A DNA stretch of 64,000 bases from Coemansia sp. RSA 487 (Eukaryota; Kickxellomycota; Kickxellomycetes; Kickxellales; Kickxellaceae): the NCBI GenBank assembly GCA_027577595.1, contig JANBRJ010000001.1:186001-250000 (forward strand), written 5' to 3'. The notes under the pieces are model-generated. The model searched no databases, was not told the origin of the DNA, and saw only the letters and a program-made list of their open reading frames with translations. This document shows, in pieces, positions 41,889-51,719 of the stretch (position 1 is the stretch's first letter; every line of letters starts with the position of its first letter). A program made the position numbers and the translations under genes.

Positions 41889-43638
41889 GGAAACGGCTTG
41901 AGGCGCCTGCTCAAGCATAAAAATAGAAAAAAAATAATGGCTAGAAAAACCCAATAGGGTGTTTCATCAAAAATCACAAAAAGGGGAGGGAAGCACCAAC
42001 CTTCTACTATTCCTGTTCTCCGCATACAAAATGCCGAGATGCAACAAAAGAAAAAAAAACATTCTCATAATTTGCCAAGCTAACTACTGCTAATAGCATG
42101 GGCAACATCCGGGACCAAACAAGAAAGAACCTGCTTTGTGTCTTTTTTAGACCACAGAAATAGAACAAAGGAAAAAGGCAAATTGCTTTCACACAATAGA
42201 CGATGAAAGGATCAAAAACAATATCCATTGTTTTGTCACCTGAGAAAAAGGCATGTGGAAATTTATGATGTATAAACCTTCACGTTTCTTTCACAAAGCT
42301 TTGATAACTGAAAAGCAGGATTCCCTTATTTGCGCAGCCCGGATTACTGTCGCAATGCTATATTTTTCCAAGCCCCCACGGAGTTGTGTATTCTTGCGCC
42401 GGTCAAAACTCTCCATCAAACCCGTCTTATTTCTGGCGGTGGGAACAATCTATTTTTCTGTTCAAACTTCCGAGTCTGTGACAAAAAACGATTCATCCAG
42501 AAATCTCAGGTGATCTACATATTATAGGCAGGTGCTTTGTAGGCACCATTAACAGATTATTTCCATGCTGGATGACGTTGCTGACAAGATCTATCCGATT
42601 TGCACTACTGGGCAATCACTTTTGGGACTGTAAAGTTTAAACACAAGCTAACCCGCTTGCACCTGAAAATGCACTACGATGCCCAGGAGCACATATTCCC
42701 ATCAATCCCTTGCATGCCTGGCGTATGGCCCACGATCCGCCTGCCATCCATAGTCAAAAAGCAAAGCCGTGTCTGATTTCCAGACCATGCTTTTGAAGCA
42801 GTCCTTTGCAATCAGTGGCCCAGCTGACCAACTCCAAAGCTGCTCAGGCCAGCCTGCAAATTGAGTATTTCGGAGGGCATTGTGGATTTGAAAGCCAAGA
42901 TCATAGATTGATGGCCTGTGGTTTTTGTTTGCCGAAATCAACAATTGAAAGTCACGGGGAGTTTTTGTATTTTCATGACTGCATAATCGGTCTTTTGCTT
43001 GAAGCTATAATCCAGCACATCATATGGCTGAGTGTAGGTCACACGCATCAGGGCAGTATTATTCTTCTCGGAACTGTAAAAAAAAGTAGCACATGGAGGG
43101 AGATGGGCTGCGCAGCATTGATAAGAGCCGAAACCCAAACAAAAGAAATACACTCCTCTAGGAAAAAAACCACAAGCACCCGGCTTTAGCATTAACAAGA
43201 GAATAAGGTAGTATAATGGTACAGCTGTAAGCCAAATTTTCCCTTTTAATGCAGGGGTGAGCAAATGTTTTTTTCCGCGTATAATATGCCAACCGTGTTT
43301 AAACCCGCAACACAGCGGCCAAAGCAGTTGATTGGCATGTAAACGTCGCAAATGTTGTTTTTTATCGTGGTTCAGCAAAAACACAGCAAGAAGCGTGGTT
43401 GCAAACGATGGAAAACATCACAGATGTTATCGTGAAGCCAAAGCCCAAGAAAAACGATGGCCCAAAGTAAACGATTTTGCAGCGCCTACACAGTACAACC
43501 ACACAGACGCTATAATATTATTTGTTAAAAGGCGTGCTAAACAAAGCAACGTCTACAGAACACAGCTAGTGAGCAAGAATCTGGTGGTGGATGGTGTGCT
43601 GGCTAGAAAAACTGGTAGGCTATCCATATGGGCGGCAG
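41889..43638. other. Intergenic region
   Basis: No supported gene. Open frames at 42702-42944 (minus), 42806-43189 and 43332-43646 (plus) have no recognised domain. The last abuts the left end of the Tc1-like element. Could contain decayed repeats I cannot identify. Confidence 0.4.
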
Positions 43639-43640
43639 TA

Positions 43641-44389
43641 CAGTAGTTAGCCAATGTTTATTTTGTTTAGCCTTTTTCTGAATGACCATCTTCATGCGTC
43701 TGGGCATGCCTTTGATTAGTTTGTTTATATCCTTTATATCGATGTTATTCCAAAGTTTGTAAAGAATTATCTCCTTGACATTGCGTGTCGAGTATCCTGG
43801 TAATTCCCTGGAAAATATGCACTTTCATCAGTGAATGTAAGTTTCTTCCAATGTTCGATATCCCGATTGATATGATTGTTGACAAATTCCAGTCGCTCTT
43901 ACACCTGCTTATCAGCAATAAATGGCTTCTTCCTTGATATCCTAGAAACAATATATTTATCTTTCATAATTTTTCCAATGTACTAGCGACAAATATCGAG
44001 CTCTAAATCTATTATGATATATTTGTTTGTTCTTTATATATCCCTCTTTGCTGTATTCATCATGTGCCTTGTATATTTATCAATCGTAGATTTCCTGCCA
44101 CTTTTTGGTTTAGGCACCATTGTCTCACATTCAGCAGAATGCTTGATCAAAGCTAGCACAGTTCACATAGGCAAGTCTAAATGTTCAGCTATTACACGAG
44201 GAGGGAGACGTTGGTCTCTCTTCTCGATAACTTGTTTTCTAATAAATAATGGACAAGTCATGATTTATATATAGTTTGCAAGAATTTAAACAAGCGCTAA
44301 GGAAAGAAGGTTGCAAAAGGCGTTTTAGAAGAATGCCAAAGAAAATATTAATCAAGGCTACACAGTAAAAAAACATCGGCTCGCCACTG
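43641..44389 (-). mobile_element. Decayed Tc1-like transposon, 749 bp
   Basis: Terminal inverted repeats of about 32 bp begin CAGTAGTTAGCCAATGTTT at the left and, on the reverse strand, CAGTGGCGAGCCGATGTTT at the right. Both ends are flanked by TA (43639-43640 and 44390-44391). Minus-strand remnants of a Tc1 transposase remain: a helix-turn-helix region (around PRVIAEHLDLP and KPKSGRKSTID, 44230-44050), the second catalytic segment HWKKLTFTDESAYF (about 43850) and the end KGMPRRMKMVIQKKAK (about 43700). Several frame changes and stops, and an internal deletion including the first catalytic aspartate region, make it dead. At about 0.75 kb it is roughly half a full Tc1 element. Confidence 0.8.
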
Positions 44390-44609
44390 TATTTTTTTGG
44401 AACGCTCGATTTAGAAATATGTTTTCGGTACTCTATAATTTGAATTCATTCTGTTGTGCTCATAAATCCCTTTATTGCTGTACAAAAACTTGGCCGTATC
44501 ACGCGTAACTCTTAATTACATTTACTATACCAGTTGTGCCCGGCAGAAGGAATAATGACTATAAAATATGATAGCTACCCCCTCTCAGAACAAAGAAGAA
44601 ATAGCACGA

Positions 44610-44852
44610 TTATCTTTGCTTGGTGACCATGCCCAGAGAATACTCAATAGCTTCAGTGCTATTGTCATCATGTTTCGATGGGAACTTTGGCTGGTCTGTT
44701 GTTGCTGTGAATGGAGCAATGGCGCCTCGCCTTTTTACTCCTTTCCGCCCAGCGCCCCCTGGTTGTCTGTATCGCCGACTTGACTGAGCACTTAATCCTT
44801 GCGACAAAAGGTAATCTGAGACATATTCATCAGCCAACACAGAACACATCAT
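44610..44852 (-). CDS. Small PRL-tail family protein E, tail missing (80 aa)
   Basis: Head motif MMCSVLADEYVSDYLLSQG followed by LSAQSSRRYR places it firmly in the family. It then becomes Lys/Arg-rich and ends EYSLGMVTKQR without the PRL tail. No downstream exon supplying the tail was found. The dead Tc1-like element ends only 220 bases beyond the stop, so the 3' part may have been lost or displaced by rearrangement. It may be a degenerating copy or a tail-less variant. Confidence 0.5.
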   Translation of the reverse strand: MMCSVLADEYVSDYLLSQGLSAQSSRRYRQPGGAGRKGVKRRGAIAPFTATTDQPKFPSKHDDNSTEAIEYSLGMVTKQR

Positions 44853-45603
44853 CGGCTTTTGGTTTTCGCTGATGATAGTGAAAGTACAGAAATAAAACGT
44901 AAAAAGGGGGTATAGAGAAAGACGTGTACATACGCAGCAATTAGCTTAGTGCGCATTCCAAGATGCTTTCTAACTGATTTCCCAGTTCATTTTATATTCA
45001 TCGCTTAGTCGGCCAAGCTACTCAAGACACTGCTATTCTGCGCTTATGAAGCATCCTCCAAAATGCATTGGCTAGTGTGAAACCATGGAACGGGAAGTAT
45101 TTCTTGGAGTTTTCTTGGTACATCAAACCAACCCAAACAAAGAGACGCCTTAATTGAAAAAAGGGAAAAAGGAAAGACAGGCCCGGTCTTTTGTCTTTTT
45201 CATTTTTCGCTTGTATTGTCGAAATAGAAAACAAAACAAAGGCTTTCTCTTTTTAGTCGGATATTGGTTATTTCTTTCAGTCCAATATCCAAAAGCAAAA
45301 GAAAACATGATGGTACCGCGTTTCATTGCACTGGACAAAAAAGGCATTTGTTTTTGTACTTTTCAGTTCAATAATAAACGTAAGTGGTTGTTTCTTGTAA
45401 ATTACGATATTTTTGGAACTGGAAAAGTCATTGTTCTTTAGTCAGAAACCAAATGATACAAAACAAAAATCAATGCAACAATAAACTAAAAATACAAACA
45501 CGTTTTATTAACCGCGCACCCATGTTCCAAAAGAGAAATGGGCAGTTTTATATACAAGATTCATAAATATAAGTCAGTTAAAAACACTACAGCGTTAATT
45601 GCT
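44853..45603. other. Intergenic region
   Basis: AT-rich, with A-rich purine runs around 45150-45350. No gene or repeat recognised. Confidence 0.45.
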
Positions 45604-46068
45604 CTATTCAAAGTGCACAAGTCTAGGCCTGGCTAGCCCGAACCTTCCGTTTTGTGGTTCAGCATCGTCCCCCGCCATCGCTGTACCGGGGCCATTGCTA
45701 CTGTCAACGGTGGTGGTTTGCGAGAGCAGACGCTCGTCGCTATTTCCTTTGTCTTCGATATCTTGGCTGGGAAACGTAGCTGATGATGGTGCATCCATGC
45801 GATATGTTGCAAGACTATTGTTTCCGTAGATAGGTGCAGAAGTATCACCACTGATTCTATGTACAGGATGGTGGGCACTCCCAGAGGATTCGTGAGGTGA
45901 CAGCACTGTCGGCGATAGTGCACATCCATCATAAGAAGTATCTCTGAACATCATAGGCGAGGGATTCACAGAAGAGTTGCTTGTGCGGGAAATCGTGCTC
46001 GATCTCCGCCTGTACTCACGTGCAGAGTCTCCACGCTGAAGAATATATTGTGGAATATAGCCTTGCAT
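45604..46068 (-). CDS. Small PRL-tail family protein F (154 aa)
   Basis: Starts MQGYIPQYILQRGDSAREYR, a variant of the family head (GDSAR for GxSAQ), and ends LARPRLVHFE, with one residue after the usual tail. The middle is Ser/Thr/Pro/Asp-rich, with several SP sites, and probably disordered. The open frame extends upstream, but that part reads as a translated pyrimidine-rich leader. ATG 46068 places the head at the N-terminus as in the paralogues. No known domain; function unknown. Confidence 0.7.
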   Translation of the reverse strand: MQGYIPQYILQRGDSAREYRRRSSTISRTSNSSVNPSPMMFRDTSYDGCALSPTVLSPHESSGSAHHPVHRISGDTSAPIYGNNSLATYRMDAPSSATFPSQDIEDKGNSDERLLSQTTTVDSSNGPGTAMAGDDAEPQNGRFGLARPRLVHFE

Positions 46069-46311
46069 TTTAGTCGCGGCTACTAATAAAAATAAAGCGC
46101 CTGAAAATGAAGAGACCGTTAATGTTGTGTAAAAAAAAGCTAGGGATAAGAAAGTATGGATATGTTTTTGATTTTTAAAAGAAAATCTATGGAAAAGCAG
46201 ATGAACATTCAAAGTAATAGAATAGAGCTGTAGGTGGTGTTCCAAGTATGTACAGGAATATGAAAGAAAAAGTTGGCGGTAAAAATAATGATGTCTGGGA
46301 TAACTGAAGGG

Positions 46312-46319
46312 CTTATATA
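46312..46319 (-). promoter_or_regulatory. TATA box for small protein F
   Basis: Minus-strand TATATAAG, 245 bases upstream of ATG 46068. Confidence 0.4.
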
Positions 46320-47165
46320 GAAAATGGAGATAACTGTGAGCAGTACTGGATTTTGCAGAATGAAAACTTTTATTCCAGAATTTTTTACTATTAATGCTAT
46401 ATGGTTACTGGATGTTCTTTTCACTGTACAAGGGATGCTTTTCCAGTAATTTCAGTTTGTTTGGCAGGCTAGCCCTATCGCATATATTCTCCAGTTTTAA
46501 GATTTCCTGGAGAGAGGGAGGGGTCACGTTTGGTTGAGGGTGTAAACAAATCGCCTCATCCAGCTACGGTTTCTTCCTAGACACACTGCTACACTGTGGA
46601 AAATATTCGAAAATGTTACACAGACGTACACAAAACACTTGTCTCCTGTGGATTTCAACGTTTCCTCATGTTCCTTGTGACCTGCCATAGTGCCTAAGGA
46701 TGTCTATTGGTCGCTGAAGACCTCTATTATTCAGCCAAGCACACTAGATTTACTCCTTCTCTGTTGCGGATTTCCAAATTGAGAAAGATGTATTCCACAA
46801 AAGCTTGGTTGTGTTTGCCGCTTGCGGGCGGGCCCAGGCATATTACATATCTATTTGGAAGAATTCAAAGCCCCGCGCCCATTATTTTTGTTTGTGCTTT
46901 TCAATACTCGGATTCATTTCGAGTCCACATCGGATTTGTCTAGAAGCTGAGAAAATCCGTGTAAAACTCGAGGTAAAAAAATAACAAAGCACAGCAAATC
47001 ACATCCGTGTAACCCACAACCATGGGTGATATTTTCTGCCAGCACCTGTTACTTATTTGTCTACATAATCATCCTGGCTGAAAAAAGTTGCTGAATTGAT
47101 TAATAAACAAAGCAAACTCTATCCAAACACAGCTCCATTCTTTTATTTTGTCCAACATCGATAAC
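46320..47165. other. Divergent intergenic region
   Basis: Promoter-like spacer between small protein F and CWC22. Only short unconvincing frames. Confidence 0.45.
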
Positions 47166-50150
47166 ATGCCGTCGGACAGCGAGAGCGGCTCCCGAGCAAG
47201 TTCAGAGAGCAGCGGCCGAAGGGGCAGCGTATCGTCGGAGGCGAGTGCTGAAAGCCTTGGCGATAGCAACCAGCAACATAAGCTGCGGCATTCCGCATCA
47301 GAGCGGGATCACAAGAAAACAACACCATACAGCAGCAGCAGTGATACAGGTAGTACGGATAGTGATACAGGCAGCGATGATAACGAAAGTAGCGATGGCC
47401 AATACAGCACAGACAATGCACACGGTGATACCCAAAAGCTGCTGTCGGAATGGCCAAAGCAAGATAAACCGAGCCATCATCCGTTGTCTTCTCAGCCCAA
47501 CGTAGTTGTTTCTGCTGTTGTTGCTGGCACAGCGACTAGCTCATCGATGCGCGGCCGTTATATGCCTCCTTCTATGAGACGGCAGATGATGGCCGCAGCC
47601 GTAAAGACAGCAGGAAACAGTGAGCGGGCAAAGGCGGAGGTTGAGCAACGCGAGAGCTGGGAAGGCCTCAAGAAACGCGTAAACGGCCAGATCAACAAAG
47701 TAAATACGTCAAACATCAAGGAAATAATCGTCGAGCTTTTTTCGGCAAATCTGATCCGTGGGCGGGGCTTGTTTTGCCGCTCGGCTATCAGGGCCCAATC
47801 ACTGTCCCGGCCGTTTACGCCCGTGTATGCAGCCCTTGTCGCGGTAGTGAACACAAAGCTTCCGATCGTTGGGGAGCTTTTGCTGACCCGGCTTGTGCTA
47901 CAGTTTCGTCGGGCGTTCAATCGGGACGAGAAAGATAGGTCATTATCGGCTGTCATGTTTATTGCCCATCTGACGAACCAGCGGGTGGCCCACGAGGTCT
48001 TGGCACTGCAGGTGCTGACGCTGCTACTTGAGAACCCAACCGACGACAGCGTGGAGATTGCGGTAGCTTTTATGCGAGAGGTTGGTGCGCTTTTGGCTGA
48101 GATCGTCCCACGCGTGCTCAATGCGGTGTTTGACACATTTAGGTCGATTCTGCACGATGCGGATATAGACAAGCGCATCCAGTATATGATTGAGGTTCTA
48201 TTTCAATACCGACGAGACGGATTCAAGGACAACCCCACAATCCCTGATGGTCTCGATTTGGTCGAGCTAGAAGAGCAGATTATTCACGAGGTTGCATTGG
48301 ACGACGATGAGCTTGATGGACAGGATGAGCTAAACGTCTTCAAGCTTGACGAAAACTTTGAGGAGAACGAACGCAAGTACGATAGTATCAGGAGTGAGAT
48401 CCTTGGTGATGGAGACAACAGTGAAGGCTCTGGAGGGGAAAGCGGTGGTGAAGAATCGGGTACAGAATCTGACGTAGAGTCTGGATCAGAGAGCGACACT
48501 GAAAGCAGCGATGAGGATACTGAGGCAATTGCTACTTTGGCAAAAGGAGCTTTGGGGACGCCTGCCACTCAAAAGATCCATGATCTGACAGAAACAGAGA
48601 TGATCAACCTTCGACGCACGATCTATCTGTCAGTTATGTCTAGTCTTAGCTTCGAGGAAGCCGCACACAAGCTTTTGAAGATTGAGATCCGCCCAGGCGA
48701 GGAGCAAGAGCTGTGCAACATGGTCATCGAGTGTTGCTCCCAGGAGCGTACATACAAGACGTTTTTTGGTATGATTGGCGAGCGCCTTTGTAAGGTCAAC
48801 CGTGCGTGGGCCAATGGGTTTTCCAAAGCGTTTGAATCGTGTTACGAAAACATCCACAGATACGAGACAAACCACATTCGCAACATTGCCCACTTCTTTG
48901 CACACCTTCTAGCTTCCGATGCGCTAAAGTGGTCGGTGCTAATAGCCGTGGTGTTGACTGAAGAAGCTACCACATCTTCCTCGCGCATCTTTTTAAAGAT
49001 ACTGTTGCAGGACCTCGCCGAGTCACTTGGGCTCAAGGCACTGAACAGCAGGCTAAAGTCAACGGATCCGACCATGTCAGAAGCAGTCAAAGGTATGTTT
49101 CCGAGTGACAGTGCAAAGTCCATTCGCTTTGCAATTAACTACTATACAAGTATTGGGCTAGGTGCAATAACCGAAGAGATGCGCGAGTGGCTGAAATCAG
49201 CTCCGACCCTAACAGTTGGTGGTAGCGACAGTGACAGTGGCAGCGAAAGTGATACGGATAGCGGAAGTAGCAGTAGCAGCGGCAGCTATTCTAGGAGCGG
49301 GTCTGGGAGCTCTTCTGGGTCTGCTTCAGATTCAAGATCGTCTTCAGGCTCATACTCAAGCTCTGGATCTGCTTCGTCAGACCCAAGATCAGAGTCAGAA
49401 TCTGACTCCTCCCACAGTTCTCGTTCCGGTGCCAGTTCGCATACTTCAGCTTCGTCTGCCGATTCGAATACTTCCAGAGGTAGGAGGTCGAGACAACCTC
49501 GACACAAGAGCAATGATATAAAGAGGCCGCCTATTCGCTCATCTAGCCGTTCGCCTGGCGCATCGCCGAAGAAGTTTAAGCGTGTTACCGATGAAGCAGC
49601 TAGTCTTCACTCGGTAGAGGAATTGACTGTGTTGCATGTAAGGTCTGAAAACACAAACAGTGCAACCAAGGCAGAGTCGACAATTTTGAACCAAGACAAG
49701 CCTCAGACCAGCCATGTCCGTTCGCCTGAGAAGCCAAAGAAGCATGCTCTTTCTCCGTCTCGCTCGCCAAAAAGCCCGCTATACAAACGGGGCCGCTCTG
49801 CATCTCCTGAGCCCGTTTCGCCAGAGTATGAGACCAAAACAGCTATGCGCGACCTGGCAATCAGTGACCGCAGCAGAGATAATAGCTCTAGATACCGCCC
49901 AAAGCCTCGCAACACTTCACGTCCAAGATCGCCTCGTCGGCGCTCAAGATCTAGAGACACGCGTGATAGATATTATAGCAGCAGAGACGACGGCTATTAC
50001 GGTCGGAACTATGACATATATAGTGGTGATGGTAGGAAAGATAGGTACGAAAGAAGCAGAAATCACGGAAGACGTGATTACTCCCGGTCAAGGTCGCCAA
50101 GGAAGCACTACGAATCATACTCTTCCAAAGCAGATCGGCGCAGACGCTAG
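47166..50150 (+). CDS. CWC22: CWC22 pre-mRNA splicing factor
   Basis: A 994-residue intronless gene. The first in-frame ATG is 47166. Residues 1-150 are Ser/Asp-rich and disordered. Residues about 160-350 form a MIF4G domain (SWEGLKKRVNGQINKVN, IIVELFSANLIRGRGLFCR, TPVYAALVAVVNTKLP), and about 475-590 an MA3 domain (LRRTIYLSVMSSLSFEEAAH, TYKTFFGMIGERLCKVN). From about 685 to the end there are Ser/Asp-rich then RS-rich tracts (SPRRRSRSRDTRDRYY). CWC22 belongs to the spliceosome, helps the first catalytic step through the Prp2 helicase, and in animals recruits eIF4A3 for exon-junction deposition. The long RS tail is like that of metazoan CWC22 and much longer than in baker's yeast (577 residues). 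Converges with KAE1, 106 bases between stop codons. Confidence 0.95.
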   Translation: MPSDSESGSRASSESSGRRGSVSSEASAESLGDSNQQHKLRHSASERDHKKTTPYSSSSDTGSTDSDTGSDDNESSDGQYSTDNAHGDTQKLLSEWPKQDKPSHHPLSSQPNVVVSAVVAGTATSSSMRGRYMPPSMRRQMMAAAVKTAGNSERAKAEVEQRESWEGLKKRVNGQINKVNTSNIKEIIVELFSANLIRGRGLFCRSAIRAQSLSRPFTPVYAALVAVVNTKLPIVGELLLTRLVLQFRRAFNRDEKDRSLSAVMFIAHLTNQRVAHEVLALQVLTLLLENPTDDSVEIAVAFMREVGALLAEIVPRVLNAVFDTFRSILHDADIDKRIQYMIEVLFQYRRDGFKDNPTIPDGLDLVELEEQIIHEVALDDDELDGQDELNVFKLDENFEENERKYDSIRSEILGDGDNSEGSGGESGGEESGTESDVESGSESDTESSDEDTEAIATLAKGALGTPATQKIHDLTETEMINLRRTIYLSVMSSLSFEEAAHKLLKIEIRPGEEQELCNMVIECCSQERTYKTFFGMIGERLCKVNRAWANGFSKAFESCYENIHRYETNHIRNIAHFFAHLLASDALKWSVLIAVVLTEEATTSSSRIFLKILLQDLAESLGLKALNSRLKSTDPTMSEAVKGMFPSDSAKSIRFAINYYTSIGLGAITEEMREWLKSAPTLTVGGSDSDSGSESDTDSGSSSSSGSYSRSGSGSSSGSASDSRSSSGSYSSSGSASSDPRSESESDSSHSSRSGASSHTSASSADSNTSRGRRSRQPRHKSNDIKRPPIRSSSRSPGASPKKFKRVTDEAASLHSVEELTVLHVRSENTNSATKAESTILNQDKPQTSHVRSPEKPKKHALSPSRSPKSPLYKRGRSASPEPVSPEYETKTAMRDLAISDRSRDNSSRYRPKPRNTSRPRSPRRRSRSRDTRDRYYSSRDDGYYGRNYDIYSGDGRKDRYERSRNHGRRDYSRSRSPRKHYESYSSKADRRRR

Positions 50151-50256
50151 CATAATATATTTGGAACACTACTATGCAACATTTCTCATTTTATTCTGTT
50201 TAATGCAAAGTAAAGTTTGGCTTTTCTGGGGTTGGTAGTAGCAAAATCTACAGAGC

Positions 50257-51339
50257 TTAGATTCTCCAATCTACATGAACTTGGTCTGTGCGGAAGCGCT
50301 GTGTGATCCAGCTCTCCTCGATGGGCGTGGTGAAACCACGTGCAAAGGCAAGCGCTCCAGCCTGCGCAATCATGATACCGTTGTCGATGCAGTAGCGCAT
50401 ATCCGTGGCAAACACCTTGCCGCCACGCTCCTCCGCCATCCTGCCCATCATCTCCTGTAACCGCTCATTGCACCCGACGCCGCCAACGACAAGAACTTCG
50501 GAACTGCCAATGTGCGCCATTGCTCGCTCGGTGATTTCAACCAGCATGGCAAACATGTTCTCCTGCAACGAGTAACACAGATCTTCGGCCAAATACTTGT
50601 TTGACTCGGTTTTTGCAAGTTTTTCAATGTACGACAGAATACCTGAAAACGACACATCCATGCCCTTGACCGTGTACGGGAGTTCGATAAACTTGGTCCC
50701 ACGCTTTGCATACTGCTCGATATTGTATCCCGGGCTTGGCTCGTTCGGCAGTTTGAGAACACGCGCGAACCGGTCAAGACAGTTGCCAATAGCAATGTCC
50801 AGCGTTTCCCCGAAAATGCGGTATGTCTGCTGCGAATACGCTATAACCTGTGTGTTTCCGCCGCTGACGTAGAGCACCACTGGGTTTTGCGCTCCAGTGA
50901 TCGCCCGCCCCATCTCGATGTGGCCCACGCAGTGGTTGGTGCCGACCAGCGGCACATTCCACAGCTGCGACAGGGTGCGTGCAACCAGCGCAACCGACTG
51001 CAATGGCGCGCCCATTCCCGGCCCCTTTGTATAGCAGATGCAGTCGATGTCAGCGGGTTCAACATTGGCCTTTGCAAACGCTTGTTTGAGTAGTGGATTG
51101 ATCAGCGCACGATGGTGAGCAGCAACGTCGCGTGGCAGAAAGCCCTCGCCTGCAGGTGGGTTGTATGTGTCGCGCACATTCGCAAGCTCAATGTACTCTG
51201 GCTGCAGCTCAGTCTCTGGCCCAGGCACTCCAGCTGGGTAAACATGCTTGACTATCCCGATGCCCAGTTTGTTTGCGGAGCCCTCGAGACCAAGGGCAAT
51301 TATAGTTTTTGGCGCATTTTTCGTTTCTGCTTTTGTCAT
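50257..51339 (-). CDS. KAE1: KAE1/OSGEP tRNA t6A synthase subunit
   Basis: A 360-residue single-exon protein of the Kae1/TsaD/Qri7 family, catalytic subunit of the KEOPS complex that transfers threonylcarbamoyl to A37 of ANN-decoding tRNAs. Visible motifs are [17 protein letters not shown], the KGPGMGAPL loop, the metal-binding pair in [11 protein letters not shown] (H136 and H140), the ATP-binding YVSGGNTQV, and GGVGCNERL and [11 protein letters not shown] near the C-terminus. There is no mitochondrial presequence, so this is the cytosolic/nuclear KAE1 form and not QRI7. ATG 51339 was chosen because upstream residues are hydrophobic leader-like sequence without conservation. A short insert ([12 protein letters not shown]) accounts for most of the extra length over human OSGEP (335). 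Confidence 0.96.
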   Translation of the reverse strand: MTKAETKNAPKTIIALGLEGSANKLGIGIVKHVYPAGVPGPETELQPEYIELANVRDTYNPPAGEGFLPRDVAAHHRALINPLLKQAFAKANVEPADIDCICYTKGPGMGAPLQSVALVARTLSQLWNVPLVGTNHCVGHIEMGRAITGAQNPVVLYVSGGNTQVIAYSQQTYRIFGETLDIAIGNCLDRFARVLKLPNEPSPGYNIEQYAKRGTKFIELPYTVKGMDVSFSGILSYIEKLAKTESNKYLAEDLCYSLQENMFAMLVEITERAMAHIGSSEVLVVGGVGCNERLQEMMGRMAEERGGKVFATDMRYCIDNGIMIAQAGALAFARGFTTPIEESWITQRFRTDQVHVDWRI

Positions 51340-51719
51340 CGCGGAGAGAAATGGCGAATAGGTAAATAGCCTTTCAAATGTATCAGCACAAAAATTACAA
51401 TTAAGGAATGTGAGGAACAGCAAAAGAGAATGCAATTTACTTTCAGTTGCAGTTGCAGTTACAAACGAAACGCTTGTTACTGAATAAATTAATCTGACTG
51501 CTGATCACAAATTTGATAGAAATTAAGTAATAACAAGTATAATTAAATTACAGATGCTTGGACAATTGCCTGCCAAATGTTTTCTGCTACCTTTTTTGTC
51601 TACTTTGCTTTGGTTTACATGAATTCCCTCTTTCTTATTTCAGATCCATTAGACTTTTATTCATTTATAAGGCGACGCTAGAAAACTGAAGAGAAAGAGG
51701 GGGCTTTTATCTGCGCGAA
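51340..51719. other. Divergent promoter region
   Basis: AT-rich 380-base spacer between KAE1 and the 991-aa gene. No clear element recognised. Confidence 0.45.

Noticed and set aside
42702-43646. Open frames between small protein D and the Tc1-like element
   Set aside because: They read as possible remnants, but no transposase, reverse transcriptase or other domain could be recognised.
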